Assembly: GCA_022559845.1 (NCBI GenBank)
Contig: CM040123.1
Span: forward strand, 320,831,933-320,895,932
DNA length: 64,000 nt
Reading direction: 5' to 3'
Source of the DNA: Amorphophallus konjac
Taxonomy: Eukaryota > Streptophyta > Magnoliopsida > Alismatales > Araceae
A model generated the notes under the pieces. That model made no database searches, had not been told where the DNA came from, and was given only the letters and a program-made list of their open reading frames with translations. This document shows, in pieces, positions 45,561-56,718 of this stretch (positions are counted from its first letter, which is position 1; every line of letters starts with the position of its first letter). Both the position numbers and the translations under genes were made by a program.

Positions 45561-47215
45561 CACATTCAACCACGGGGGTCATAGGATCACCCTCCACCCC
45601 ACCCAACCGAAGGATCCTTCTGTCCGAGGACCAGCCGGCCCAAGCACTTCGACCCCTCCTAGTCAGGGGATGGTCGGTCCTTCCACCTCATCCTCAGCGC
45701 GGGCTACTACCGCTTCGACTGCTCCTAGCACAGGAGGCCTCCCACCCCGGAGGTTAATGATGATTATCCCTCGAGAGATGGAGCAAGAGGTGACCGGGGG
45801 TAGCCCTATCCTTGCCGTTGTTGTTCAAGGAGTGGAGGATGTCGCTCATGGGTTTGATGATGAGCACCCTCCAGAGATAGCTGCGATCCTACGGGAGTTT
45901 TCTGATGTCTTCCCGGAAGACCTCCCTGAAGGCCTTCCGCCTATGAGGGATATCCAGCACGAGATCGACCTTGTCCTGGGCTCATCCTTGCCCAACCTTC
46001 CCCACTATAGGATGAGTCCCACAGACCATGCCAAATTTCAAAGGCAGGTTGGGGAGTTGATGAGTCGGGGATCTCTCAGGGACAGCAAGAGCCCTTGTGC
46101 TGTTCCAGCATTATTGGCCCCAAAGAAGGATGGCACATGGAGGATGTGCGTTGATAGCCGTGCGATCAATAAGATCATGGTGAAGTATCATTTTCCCATT
46201 CCCTGATTAGATGACTTGCTAGACATGATGTCGGGGGCCAGTATCTTATCAAAGATAGACCTTTGTAGTGGCTATCACTAGGTGAGGATTAGGCCTGGGG
46301 ATGAATGGAAGGAGGCATTTAAGACCAAGGATGGTCTTTATGAGTGGTTGGTTATGCCCTTCGACGCCCCTAGTACCTTCATGCGGTTGATGACTCAGGT
46401 TTTACACCCTATGATAGGGGTCTTCTTGGTCGTCTACTTTGATGACATTCTTATCTACAGTCGCACTAGGGAGGATCATTTAGACCACCTTAGACAGGTA
46501 TGCATTGTGTTGAGGTGAGAGAGCTTATTCACCAACCCGAAAAAATGTGCTTTCATTACTGATCAGATTACCTTCCTCGGGTTCATTGTGTCTAGGGATG
46601 GAGTCTCCACTGATCCGGAGAAGATTAAGGCCATCAAGGAGTGGCCCGAACCCCGCACCCTCCATGATGTCCGGAGCTTCCATGGCTTAGCGACGTTCTA
46701 TCGCCGCTTCATTCGTGGCTTCAGTTCCATCACCGCCCCGATCACTGATTGCATAAAGAAGGGGGCATTCGTATGGACTAAGGTTGCAGCCATAGCCTTT
46801 CAGGACATCAAGGAGCGTATGACCCAGGCACCTGTCCTTGCTCTACCTGACTTTTTTAAGGTGTTTGAGGTCACATGTGACGCTTCTAGAGTGGGTATTG
46901 GTGAAGTGTTGAGCCAGGAGTCCCACCCCATTGCATTATTTAGCGAGAAGCTTAATGATGCCAAACTTGGTTATTCCACGTATGATAAAGAATTTTGCGT
47001 AGTTGTCCAGGCGTTGAGATATTGGAGGCACTATCTTTTGCACCAGGAGTTTGTCCTCTTTTCTGATCATGAGGCCTTACGATTCCTCCATACCTAGAAG
47101 AAGCTGAACGCTCACCACAGTCGTTGGGTGGAGTATCTCCAGGAGTACACCTTTGTGCTCAAGCACAAGGCAGGGGCGGGGAACAAGGTTGCTGATGCGC
47201 TAAGTCGGCGGATGA
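45561..47215 (+). pseudogene. Chromovirus reverse transcriptase and RNase H
   Basis: RT motifs in order: [43 protein letters not shown], the catalytic YFDD at 46435-46446, [15 protein letters not shown] and [18 protein letters not shown]. RNase H shows [38 protein letters not shown] and VADALSRR. A nine-base in-frame deletion at 46363 has turned the usual MPFGLSNAPSTF into MPFDAPSTF. Stops: TGA 46204, TAG 46279, TGA 46516, TAG 47095. No frameshift. Confidence 0.9.
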
Positions 47216-48561
47216 TGATGTTGGCCACCATGAGTGTAGAGGTGGTAGGCTTAGAGAGGCTGAAGGATGCCTATGTTGATTGCCCGGACTTTGGTCGGAT
47301 TTATGTTGTCCTTCAGGCCGGTCCCTCGCGTGACTATAGCGAGTTTGTGCTACAGGAGGGTCACCTATTCCGGGGTGACAAGTTGTGCATCCCACGGACT
47401 TCTGTTCGTGACTTTCTTACGTGGGAGATGTACATGGGAGGTCTTGCTGGCCACTTCGGCTGTAACAAGACCATAGAAGCAGTTGAGCATAGATTCTATT
47501 GGCCTAGCTTGAAGAGGGATGCCACTCGCATCGTGGATCAGTGCCACACTTGCGCTATGGCCAAGCAAAGGAAGCAGAATACCGGCCTCTATACTCTCCT
47601 CCCCATCCAGGATAGTCCATGGCAGGACATTAGCATGGACTTTGTGTTGGGATTGCCCCGCACCCTCCGAAAGCACGACTCCATCTTTGTGGTTGTAGAC
47701 AAGTTCTCAAAGATGGCATTATTCATTCCATGCTCCAAAACTTTGGATGCCTCTAGAGTTTCCCGTCTATTCTTTTTACACTGTGTCTCCAAGTTTGGAC
47801 TACCACGCACTATAGTATCTGATAGGGATGTGCGCTTCACTAGCTATTTTTGGAAAACCCTATGGCACATGATGGGCACCCAATTAAAATTCTCCACTGC
47901 ATATCACCCCCAGACCGATGGTCAGACTGAGGTTGTCAATTGGAGTTTGAAGGATCTTCTTAGGTGTCTTGTCCGAGATCGAGTCAGGGATTGGGATTTG
48001 GTCTTACCCTTAGCAGAGTTTACCTACAACGATTTGGTCAATAGGTCTACAGGCATGAGCCCCTTTGAGATTGTCACTGGCCGTAGACCTAGGAAGCCCA
48101 TTGACCTAGTTCCATCTCATATCCAGTTCCGTGTGTCTGAGTCAGCCGAGTCCTTTGCCGATCATATTAGACAGTTGCATGAGCATGTGCATCATCACAT
48201 TGAGTCCAGCAATGCATGATACAAAGAATTGGCTGATGCCCACAGGCACCACCGTGAGTTTCAGGAGGGTGATTGTGTCATGATCAGGGTCAAACCTAAA
48301 CAGTTTCCCTCGGGAGCCGTGAAGAAGTTGCACGCTCACGGTGCCGGTCCCTTTCGGGTAGTGAGGCGAGTCGGATCAAATGCATATGTGGTGGACTTGC
48401 CAAAGGATTACGGGATCAGCTCCACTTTTAACATCTCGGATCTCGTCGCTTATAGGGACCCAGCGGTGATACCTAGTGAGCCCTTTGAGCCATCTCCAGC
48501 CATTGTGAGTGACACCACCCCAGAGCGTCCACCTCTAGCCTTGTTACCTCAACAGCGTGAG
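47216..48561 (+). pseudogene. Chromovirus integrase
   Basis: The HHCC domain is complete (GHFGCNK, EHRFYWP, CHTC). The D,D-35-E triad is intact: Asp codons at 47638 (SMDFVLGLP) and 47821 (VSDRDVRF), Glu at 47929 (DGQTEVVN). The C-terminal GPF module reads HAHGAGPFRVVRRVGSNAYV, followed by GISSTFNISDLVAY. A TGA at 48217-48219 (CGA to TGA) is the only stop in the domain. It would insert the element's DNA copy. Confidence 0.9.
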
Positions 48562-48903
48562 TAGATAGAGCATATACTGGACGAGCAGGTAACGACTACT
48601 CGAGGTGGAGTGTATCAGCGCTACTTGGTGCGATGGAGGGGATAGCCCGCGTCCGATGACACAGGGTTCACCCGGGACGAACTACAGAGGATAGATCCAG
48701 ATCTGCTGGATCGATACCAGAGCGACCCGGACCCTTACTCGATGGGGTCGAGCTTCTCCCACCCGGGGAGAATTGGTGAGGACACCAGAGCCAGAGTACG
48801 GCTCGAATCAGCGAGCCTCCGGTACCCGACACGCAGCACGACTCGGTCGACACCGACCTCTTTGCGACTGGGGGACAATCTGGAGTCTCCACCGGAGCTT
48901 TGA
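48562..48903 (+). pseudogene. Chromodomain tail of chromovirus Pol, running into LTR2
   Basis: After TAG at 48562-48564 the frame gives IEHILDEQVTTTRGGVYQRY then LVRWRG, TAG (48643-48645), PASDDTGFTRDELQRIDPDL, a chromodomain-like fold at the integrase C-terminus that in chromoviruses can guide insertion to chromatin. The frame does not end before the LTR: it stays open across the LTR2 start at 48774 and stops at TGA 48901-48903. Confidence 0.75.
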
Positions 48904-50284
48904 TACTTTAGTATGTATTTTTGTACGTATTGGTATTTGGTTGTATTAGGTGTGTATTTGGTTGTATTTGGGTTGTATTTTGGTTTGTATTATTTTGGGT
49001 TTTAATATTGGGTCAATGGGGGAATATTGACCAAATATTTATATTTTTGATTTATTTTGGTCCAAGGGGGGATTAATATGGTCCAAGGGGATTAAAATAA
49101 GCCAAGCCTCTTTAGTTGAGTTGGAGAGAGGGGCGCCCCCTCTCTTGTCCCCTAGTGGGATTAAATTAATCTCCCTTGTCCCCCACTTCCCCATTATACC
49201 CCCTTGACCAAGGGCATCCTAGGTCATTTGTCTAGGTCTAGGGTTTAGTATTTAATGTCTCTTGTTGCATTTTTATGAGAATTAATGAAGAAATTATTGT
49301 GAAATATGCCATAGGTGCACCCCTCTCTCTCTCTCTTGCTAGTTCTTCCTCTTCCTCTCCCTTGCTGCACCAGATCTAGGGCTGAAACCCTAATATTTCT
49401 GAGTGATTTTCCTCTCCTTCTCTTCCTCTGTCTGATGCAATTGATCACCGCCGCCACCGCCTCCGTTCATGCCGACATCAAGCCACCACAACCCGGCTTC
49501 CAACTGTTGTCCTGAATTTTGGGATTCCTAGACAACAGCTCAGTAAAAAGGTTGGTACCGACGATCCGACCGTTGGATCGTCCTCATCTTTTAAGGGCAT
49601 CTTCCCCCCATTCATCTTCAATCGCAGTTTAAATTTCACGCACATCAGACCCCGTTTTCTCCCCTTACCAGCCATTTGTTTTCCCCTCTCACAGTCTACC
49701 TGTGTGCAGATCTGCGAGGTAGTCTGTGGTAGCCGAATTTTCCACCCCCTCAAACATTGTTAGAAAAATACAAAAAAAATTATGTGCATGACCACCACCC
49801 TCCCCCTCTCTCTAAAAAACTCCCCAAGTCCTAAATTCTCCATTTGATTTTCGGTCAAACCCCATGAATAGGTAGATCACGTTCTGCCCTGTCTGTTCTA
49901 TGTTCCGGGACAGAAACCACATCCAACTTGCAGAGGTTTTCATTTCCAGCTCCACCGTTGGACGGATCTGAAATTCCAATATGTTGAATATTTTCGAGTC
50001 CTCTTCGCAACGGCACTAACCTCGTCTCGATCCGACACCGGATCTAGGTGTGGCGTCCATTTTCGCTGGAGTGCGCAGGACTGTCCAGGTCTGTCCCGAG
50101 ACAGGCCAGCAGAAGGAGGTCACAAGTTAAATCCTCGAAAAATACATCGGAGTAGATCCAGCGGCCGCCGCTCTCGGGGGTCGACTAGGGACCCTCTGCC
50201 AGCGTCCTGGTGAACCACCGCCTTCAGGAGATTCCCGGAGACCGACGTCCCTTTGGACGCCCGTGCTTGCTGTCCTGCTGACCT
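48774..50284 (+). repeat. Chromovirus LTR2, truncated
   Basis: Starts TGGTGAGGACACCAGAGCC after a short purine-rich stretch (GGGGAGAA) that may be the polypurine tract. It matches LTR1/LTR3 to the point corresponding to about 52208 of LTR3, losing the last 600 bp including the TATA-like element. Confidence 0.85.
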
Positions 50285-50306
50285 AAAAATACATCGGAGT
50301 AGATCC
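50285..50306 (+). repeat. 22-bp templated insertion at a recombination joint
   Basis: These 22 bases are identical to 50138-50159, about 125 bp upstream in the same LTR, and lie exactly between the truncated LTR2 and the duplicated flank. Confidence 0.85.
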
Positions 50307-50702
50307 TTTCTTAGAATCCACCGAGGGATCGCGCCCGCCATGCTCAAACCGTCGCCCCATCCCACGTCCCGATCACTCCATCGTGTCCTCGCCTCGGCCA
50401 GCTCCGCAATGGTGTGCACCCCGCGCCGAGAGACCCTAAAACGAGAGAGAACGAAGAGAGATGGTGAACGGTTGAAAATGAGGCATCCGAAAGACCTAAT
50501 AAAGATCCAATAGAGATCAAGGGCATTACAACATGAGACCAAACCGATCCAAAGGAAACAATCGAAAAAAGTGGTAGTCATCACATGGCCGCTACCAGAC
50601 TGCCCTACAAGCTGGCGGTCTCAACAGGGCCGCTACCTGTGGGACTAACAAGGAGAAGACGGTTTCCTGGGGACCGCAACTTGCATAAGGCGGTGTAGCA
50701 AC
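50307..50702. repeat. Duplicate of the left flank of the chromovirus
   Basis: Matches 40926-41321 along its length (CCGAGGGATCGCGCCCGCCA and on to GGCGGTGTAGCAAC), with mostly transition differences. Since the original lies left of LTR1, this copy shows a large duplication that includes flank plus element. Confidence 0.9.
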
Positions 50703-52823
50703 TGGTGAGGACACCAAAGCCAGAGTACGGCTCGACTCAGCGAGCCGCCGGTACCGGACACGCAGCACGACTCGGTCGCCACCGACCTCTTTGTGGCTGG
50801 GGGACAGTCTGGTGTCTCCACCGGAGCTTTGATACTTTAGTACGTATTTTCGTACGTATTGGTATTTGGTTGTATTAGGTGTGTATTTGGTTGTATTTAG
50901 GTTATATTTTGGTTTGTATTATTTTGGGTTTTAATATTGGGTCAATGGGGGAATATTGACCAAATATTTATATTTTTGATTTATTTTGGTCTAAGGGGGG
51001 ATTAATATGGTCCAAGGGGATTAAAATAAGCCAAGCGTCTTTAGTTGACTTAGAGAAACGGGCGCCCCCTCTCTTGTCCCCTAGTGGGATTAAATTAATC
51101 TCCCTTATCCCCCACTTCCCCATTATACCCCCTTGACCAAGGGCATCCTAGGTCATTTGTCTAGGTCTAGGGTTTAGTATGTAATGTCTCTTGTTGCATT
51201 TTTATCAGAATTAATGAAGAAATTAATGTGAAATATGCCATGGGCTCACCCCCCTCTCTCTCTTGCTAGTTCTTCCTCTTCCTCTCCCTTGCTGCACCAG
51301 ATCTAGGGCTGAAACCCTAATATTTCTGAGTGATTTTCCTCTCCTTCTCTTCCTCTGTCTGTTGCAATCAATCGTCGCTGCCGCCGCCTCCGTTCGTGTC
51401 GCCATCAAGCCACCATAACTCGGCTTCCAACTGCTGTCCTGAATTTCGGGATTCCTGGACAGTAGCTCAGTAAAAAGGTTAGTACCGACGATCCGACCGT
51501 TGGATCATCCTCATCTCTTGAGGGCGTCTTCCCCCATTTCATCTTCATTTTCAGTTTAAATTTCACGTACAGCCGACCCCGTTTGCCCCCCTTCCTAGCC
51601 ATTTATTTTTCCCTCTCACAGTCTGCATGTGTGCAGATCTGCGAGGTAGTCTGTGGTAGCCAAATTTTCCACCCCATCAAACGTTGTTAGAAAAATACAA
51701 AAAAAATATGTGTGTGACCACCACCCTCCCCCTTCTCTCCAAAAAACTCCACAAGTCCTAAATCCTCCATTTGATTTTCGTTCGAACCCCATAAACAGGC
51801 AGATCATGTTCTACCCTGTTTGTTCTGTGTTCCAGGACAGAAACCACAGCCAACTTGCAGAGGTTTTAATTTCCAGCTCCACCGTTGGACGGATCTGAAA
51901 TTCCAATATGTTGAATATTTTCGAGTCCTCTTCGCAACGGCGCTAACCTCATCTCAATCCGACACCGGATCTGGGTGTGGCGTCCATTTTCGCCGGAGTG
52001 CGCAGGACTGTCCAGGTCTGTCCCGAGACAGGCCAGTAGAAGGAGGTCACAAGTTAAATCCTCGAAAAATACATCGGAGTAGATCCAGCGGCCGCCGCTC
52101 TCGGGGGTCGACCAGGGACCCTCTGCCAGCGTCCTGGTGAACCACCGCCTTCAGGAGATTCCCGGAGACCGACATCCCTTTCGACGCCCGTGCTTGCTGT
52201 CCTGTCGGCCTGAAATTGCAGATCCAGAGCCGTAGCCCGCAACCGCCCGACACGCCGCCAACACGCTGCCCATCAACCTTGGAACAGCGCTCCCGGACTG
52301 CTGTTGTGGCCTTTTACCTCCCTGCGTGGAGTGGTCCATAATTTTCATGCTGTAATTAATTTACTTATTGTACCGGCAGTGATGGTTCTCTGCCGGGAAA
52401 GTCTTCCCCACGTCCCGAGCATGGAGGTACATTCGCATCTCTACCCTGTCTTACTTGCTTAGCTAGTATAAGTTCTTATTGCCACTGCATGTGAGTTAGT
52501 AATTTCCCAACTAGTTAAGAATTAGTCACCGCTGTCAGTTGTGAGTGCGAGACCCGTCCCGTTACTCATTCCGAGCACGAGAGTGAGCTGACCACCCGAG
52601 ACTCAAAGCCGGTTTCTCAACCGTGCAGATCGTCACGTTTCTCTCGCCGGGGATGACTGTGAGTTTAGCGCTTCTTGTTTGGGGCATATTCGCCTCTTTT
52701 GGAGCTCTTTAGGTGCCACGTTGTTGTATTGTTGTTGGTCGCGTCGTCTATTTAGTCGTGTCATCTTATAGAGTCCAAGATTCGCAACAAGTCCGCGTCG
52801 AATCTCATCGTCGTCCCGCATCA
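50703..52823 (+). repeat. Chromovirus LTR3, complete (solo-like)
   Basis: TGGTGAGGACACC...CCCGCATCA, 2.12 kb, flanked by GCAAC and ACAAC and followed by no primer site, so it behaves as a solo LTR at the original insertion site. TATAAG at 52467-52472. Confidence 0.9.
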
Positions 52824-53110
52824 ACAACGCTAATTTTATCAAAGAATTTTTGGAATTTAAAAGATAATTATTTAAGTCATAAGTAGACTTAATGGGGTAT
52901 TTAAGGAATATAGACCTATTTAATAATTATTTATGGGGCCAGATACTATGATAGGTTTAAATCTACCTAAACAGGCCCAAAAGACCCAAAACCTAACTCG
53001 TTAGCCCCAAGCCCAATTATAGAAACATGATAGGGATTAATTTCTAGATAAATAGGCTAAGTAAAGGGATAAATATGAAAATTTGAATTTTTTGGAGTAA
53101 GCGCCACTTA

Positions 53111-54900
53111 GCGGTCTATCATTAGACCGCCAAGTGCAACTTAGCGGTCCGAATATGACCGCTAAACAACCCCAGATCTTTGAGTTATAGAAACGTAAAA
53201 AGCTTGGATCTTTGGCGACCAAATCACCTTCGATCGAAGCTACTTTGCATGGAAAACTCCCTAGAACTCTCTACGGATCAACACTACCCCAATTTAGGAC
53301 TCTAGGTTCGATCTAATCTCTTAAACCCTAGGTGAACCTTATAAATAAAGTTTAGTTCCAACCCGGGCAAACCCTAATATTGGATCGCGTTTTTCAAAGG
53401 TAAGGATGCTCTGTCTCAGGTTAGACCTTTTAATGATTTTGTTCTCCTTACTATTGTCTAACTTTTTTCAAATTTTTGTGCTAGGAGGTCGAGTCCTTGA
53501 GGAGATAGAAGCCCCCAAAATTGCTGTCTCGTTGCAGACGATGCAGGAACCAGTGCGCCGGTCCAGTGAAGATCAAGAGATTAGAAGCCCTAAACGAGGT
53601 TAGTTTGAGTTATGTCTTTATAACTATTTGGTCCCCTTTCTATCTTCTACCTACTCTCCAAATTTTATGGATTTAAGTCTAGAGATTAGGGAGAACGAAG
53701 GGCAAGAAGTCGCTGGTTTAGCACATGACTTGCAGAGACTAGGACCTTCTTTCTGTCAGAAATTCAATTCGTAGGAGCACTTCCAGAGGTGGGTTATCTC
53801 GTGGATGACAAGAACAACATGTTAGGGATAAAAGCCCTTGATTTCATTTCGTTTCATGCTTCCTACTAGTAGTATTTCATGTTTTATCTTGACTACGCAT
53901 CTAGGTTAAGTCTGCATGCTTACCCTTACACTTTAAGAGAAGAGTTATAATTTGGCTTAAATTATGCAATCCCATGCATCTCCATGTTTTATATGGTCGT
54001 ATCATGTCTTACTCAGCTACTGGCCTCTTTTCCATGCATCTAATTGCTTTGGATTAGGCCTGTTCTTCGGTTTTTATATTGTCTGCTACAGGCGAAGAAA
54101 TGGTCTTCACCTGACCGCCAGAGTTCTTTAGCGGCCCTGCGATAGACCGCTAAAGCTAGTAAATGGTCCTCAAGAGACCGCTAAGTTTTACGAGTTTAAG
54201 TATTATTCTTAACTTGAAACATAATGCAGAATAGCCCTATTTATCATATGATAAGCCTAGGTAATTAGGTTTTATCTCTATTTTAAGTACTATATTAATG
54301 AACTTGGTTATGATAATAGATTATCTTAGTAGATTTCATGTTCCTTATGCACTTAGAAATTATTTTAAACTTAAGCTAGTTTCATGCCAAAACACTATAC
54401 TCTTGTATTAAATTCATACTTCAAATGATAGGTGATCTTGCTTTATTAAGGTTTGATCGTTGTTTTATATGATCCCTTCTTATCTATGAGTCTTTTCTTA
54501 AGTACATGGCATGTATTTCGGTACGATGTCATTAGATACACTTTACACTTATAAGCACATATTCTTGGACTTGTGATCCTCTCCATTGGATATTCCTTCC
54601 ATCAGACTAGGTGATCTTGTTTCAAGGCATCCGTAAGTCTCCATGAGCCTGGGATTCCCACTAGGACGTCGAGCTGGTTGTACCCTCAAAGCCCAATGGT
54701 CTAGAAAGCACTTGCACTACCGGTGTTTTTCTGAGTCTTGGCTAGAAACGGTCCTCCTATGACCGTTAAGGCCATTAACGGTCTACCCGAGACCGCTTCT
54801 ATCTATAAACGGTCATCACATGGCCGCATCCATACTCTGTGTCGAGTCTCTTCTGGCTTCGACTGCCCTAAACGGTCTTGACCAGACCACATACCTACAG
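53111..54900. repeat. Dispersed short inverted repeats (RCGGTC-N5-12-GACCGY)
   Basis: Clear members: 53111-53130, 53141-53165 (nine-base perfect stem TTAGCGGTC/GACCGCTAA), 54126-54155 (nine-base stem), 54747-54767, 54779-54795, with weaker ones around 54164, 54806 and 54872. Related hairpins occur at 40310-40435 and 41235. Confidence 0.75.
53341..53350 (+). promoter_or_regulatory. TATA box of Tekay-like LTR
   Basis: CTTATAAATAAAG, a good plant TATA box, upstream of the element's primer site and gag in the same orientation. Confidence 0.6.
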
Positions 54901-56100
54901 TAGCGGCCCTAACTTGACTGCATGATTCTGTAAATAATCTAGCATACGACTGCTTGGTCCCTGCCCTGTCTAAACCCGAGGTTTGACCTTTGGGTTGAGT
55001 TTCTTAAGATTCCTAGATGGTCTAAGATTGTCTGGAACCTAACACTTGTCAAATAAGATATTAATAACTTGTATAAAGTAATGAATGTACCGTTATACTG
55101 TCGAAATTCTTCTGTGGCATGACCTTGGCTTAAATCTTTCTTTGAACTCTCTTGGTCTTACTTCGATGCATTCTTTACCTTGGTTACCTTGTCATGGAAC
55201 TATTGTTGAATTTGAACATAATTGGCAAAAAATTATTATATTCTCATGGAAGTAGCTTGATCTGTAACTTGAAGATGCAAGAGCGGGCACGTACAGTGTC
55301 TAAGGGCTCCAAGCTAGCCCCCTCGACAGATAGTCGGAAACGTGCTGAATACCATGGGGTATGATGAATACTGGCATCGCATTGCGCCAAGAGTACTTTT
55401 TTTATAGACGGGTGAAAACCATGAGGCCATATCGAAATAATTACATGCTTGCTAGTACATTTTTACTCACGACTTTCTAGTGCATAGCCTTTATGGTTAT
55501 GAAGTACATTCTTATTAAATGAAAGGCCACTTGTCTTATTAACTTGATTGATCAGGTTCTATTGTCCATTCATATTCTTCGTATCTTTATATTTCCTATC
55601 TTGTTACTTAGATTTTGTCGTGTGTTTTATCGCATCTCTTTTACCTTGTTAATTAGAGCAAAAAATGTAATTACTTAAAGCATACCTTCATGTTGATGCG
55701 AAGAAACCTACTGGACAAGTGTGCTCATTACCCTACTTTTCCAATCTTTCTAGGAAGCTCAAGTGAGTCGGATTCAGATTATTCTAGCAACGGGTCCAAG
55801 AGTGATGAATGAGGATCGAGTGAAGACTTAGATTGTCCTCAGTTAGTCTAGAGTCATGATGTAATTTTTACTTTATACTATGTAATTTTCGTTTTCTTGA
55901 GTCTTGAGTCATCATTATGTACTTGAATCATTATTATCAATAAAAGTTAGGATCTTGTCCAAGTTCTTGTGCAATTCCTCTTATGTTGATGTCTATTGCG
56001 CTTTGATCTCGATCGCTAGCTTGAGACGTATTGTCGGCTGTCCACGTTCCCGATAACTACTTCCACTGTACACATATGACTCGGGGCGTGATAGTTAAGT

Positions 56101-56112
56101 TGGTATCAGAGC
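56101..56112 (+). promoter_or_regulatory. Primer-binding site (initiator tRNA-Met) of Tekay-like element
   Basis: TGGTATCAGAGC seven bases after the LTR end. Confidence 0.9.
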
Positions 56113-56328
56113 TTAGGTCTCAAGACTTAATTCCTAGGAAAATGTCATGTCATAGGCTAAGTCCAAGGATTAAGGACCCATACCTATGAACCAAGAAGAA
56201 ATTTCCAACCCATGTGAGACTGGGTACAGTCGGGATATAGTTAAATTAGAAGATTTCTTTAGGTTAACCTTCATTAATTCCATAAGGAATTAACTATTGG
56301 TTGTTTTCACAGGTACCTTATTGTCACA

Positions 56329-56718
56329 ATGGCTCGCCATGTCGACTGGGATGCAATGCAACAAACGGTTGCTGGTCCTACCCAGGCTTTACAGAACATG
56401 GCCCAAGCTGGCGCAAGGGCCGGTGCTGGCGATTTGCACCGCAACTTTCGAAGCTTGAATCCTTCGCGGTTTTCTGGCTCCGCTAATCCAGACAAAGCAG
56501 AGAACTGGATAGATGAGATGGAGAGAATCTTCAATGTCATGCAGTTTGCAGATCAAGAAAAGGTCTATCTTGCCACTTTCCATTTAAACAAGGATGCACG
56601 TACGTGGTGGAAAACCACTTCGGCTCAACCCCAGAATGCTCAGCCTACGTGGAAGTTGTGGTGCGGGACTACTTTCCTCAAGTTTATCGAGTTGGGCAGT
56701 GATAAATTGTAGAGTCTA
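56329..56718 (+). pseudogene. Tekay-like Gag, N-terminal fragment
   Basis: ATG at 56329 opens MARHVDWDAMQQTVAGPTQA; the capsid start SLNPSRFSGSANPDKAENWI, DEMERIFNVMQFADQEKVYL and KDARTWWKT is typical of Del/Tekay Gag. A frameshift near 56650 is likely, because the alternative frame then reads DYFPQVYRV, the expected continuation. The gene is cut at 56718 by a copia LTR; its remainder is not seen in the window. Confidence 0.8.

Larger units (their letters stand above)
41322..52823 (+). mobile_element. Chromovirus (Ty3/gypsy) with a rearranged 3' side
   Basis: LTR1 41322-43434, primer site 43438, gag-pol frame 43693-48903, LTR2 48774-50284 (truncated), a 22-bp insert, a copy of the left flank (50307-50702) and a complete LTR3 50703-52823. 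GCAAC precedes LTR1 and LTR3; ACAAC follows LTR3, an imperfect target duplication. A chromodomain-like C-terminus and a TGGTATCAGAGCC primer site mark it as a chromovirus; I cannot choose between CRM-, Reina- and Galadriel-type lineages without a tree. Confidence 0.85.
52829..56093 (+). repeat. Tekay/Del-like gypsy LTR (left end uncertain)
   Basis: The right end GACTCGGGGCGTGATA precedes a primer site at 56101. TATAAATAAA (53341-53350) and AATAAA (55939-55944) are suitable promoter and polyadenylation signals. The body holds a family of short hairpins GCGGTC...GACCGC. The left end is obscured by LTR3; the LTR may begin near 52829 or may have started further left and been split by the chromovirus. 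Confidence 0.65.

Noticed and set aside
43693..48903. Stop-codon recoding (TAG/TGA read-through) in the chromovirus
   Set aside because: Twelve sites scattered through all domains, each one transition from Gln, Arg or Trp codons; decay explains them better.
56101..56112. TGGTATCAGAGC sites as parts of tRNA genes
   Set aside because: Only the primer-complementary dozen bases are present, each beside an LTR end; no cloverleaf.
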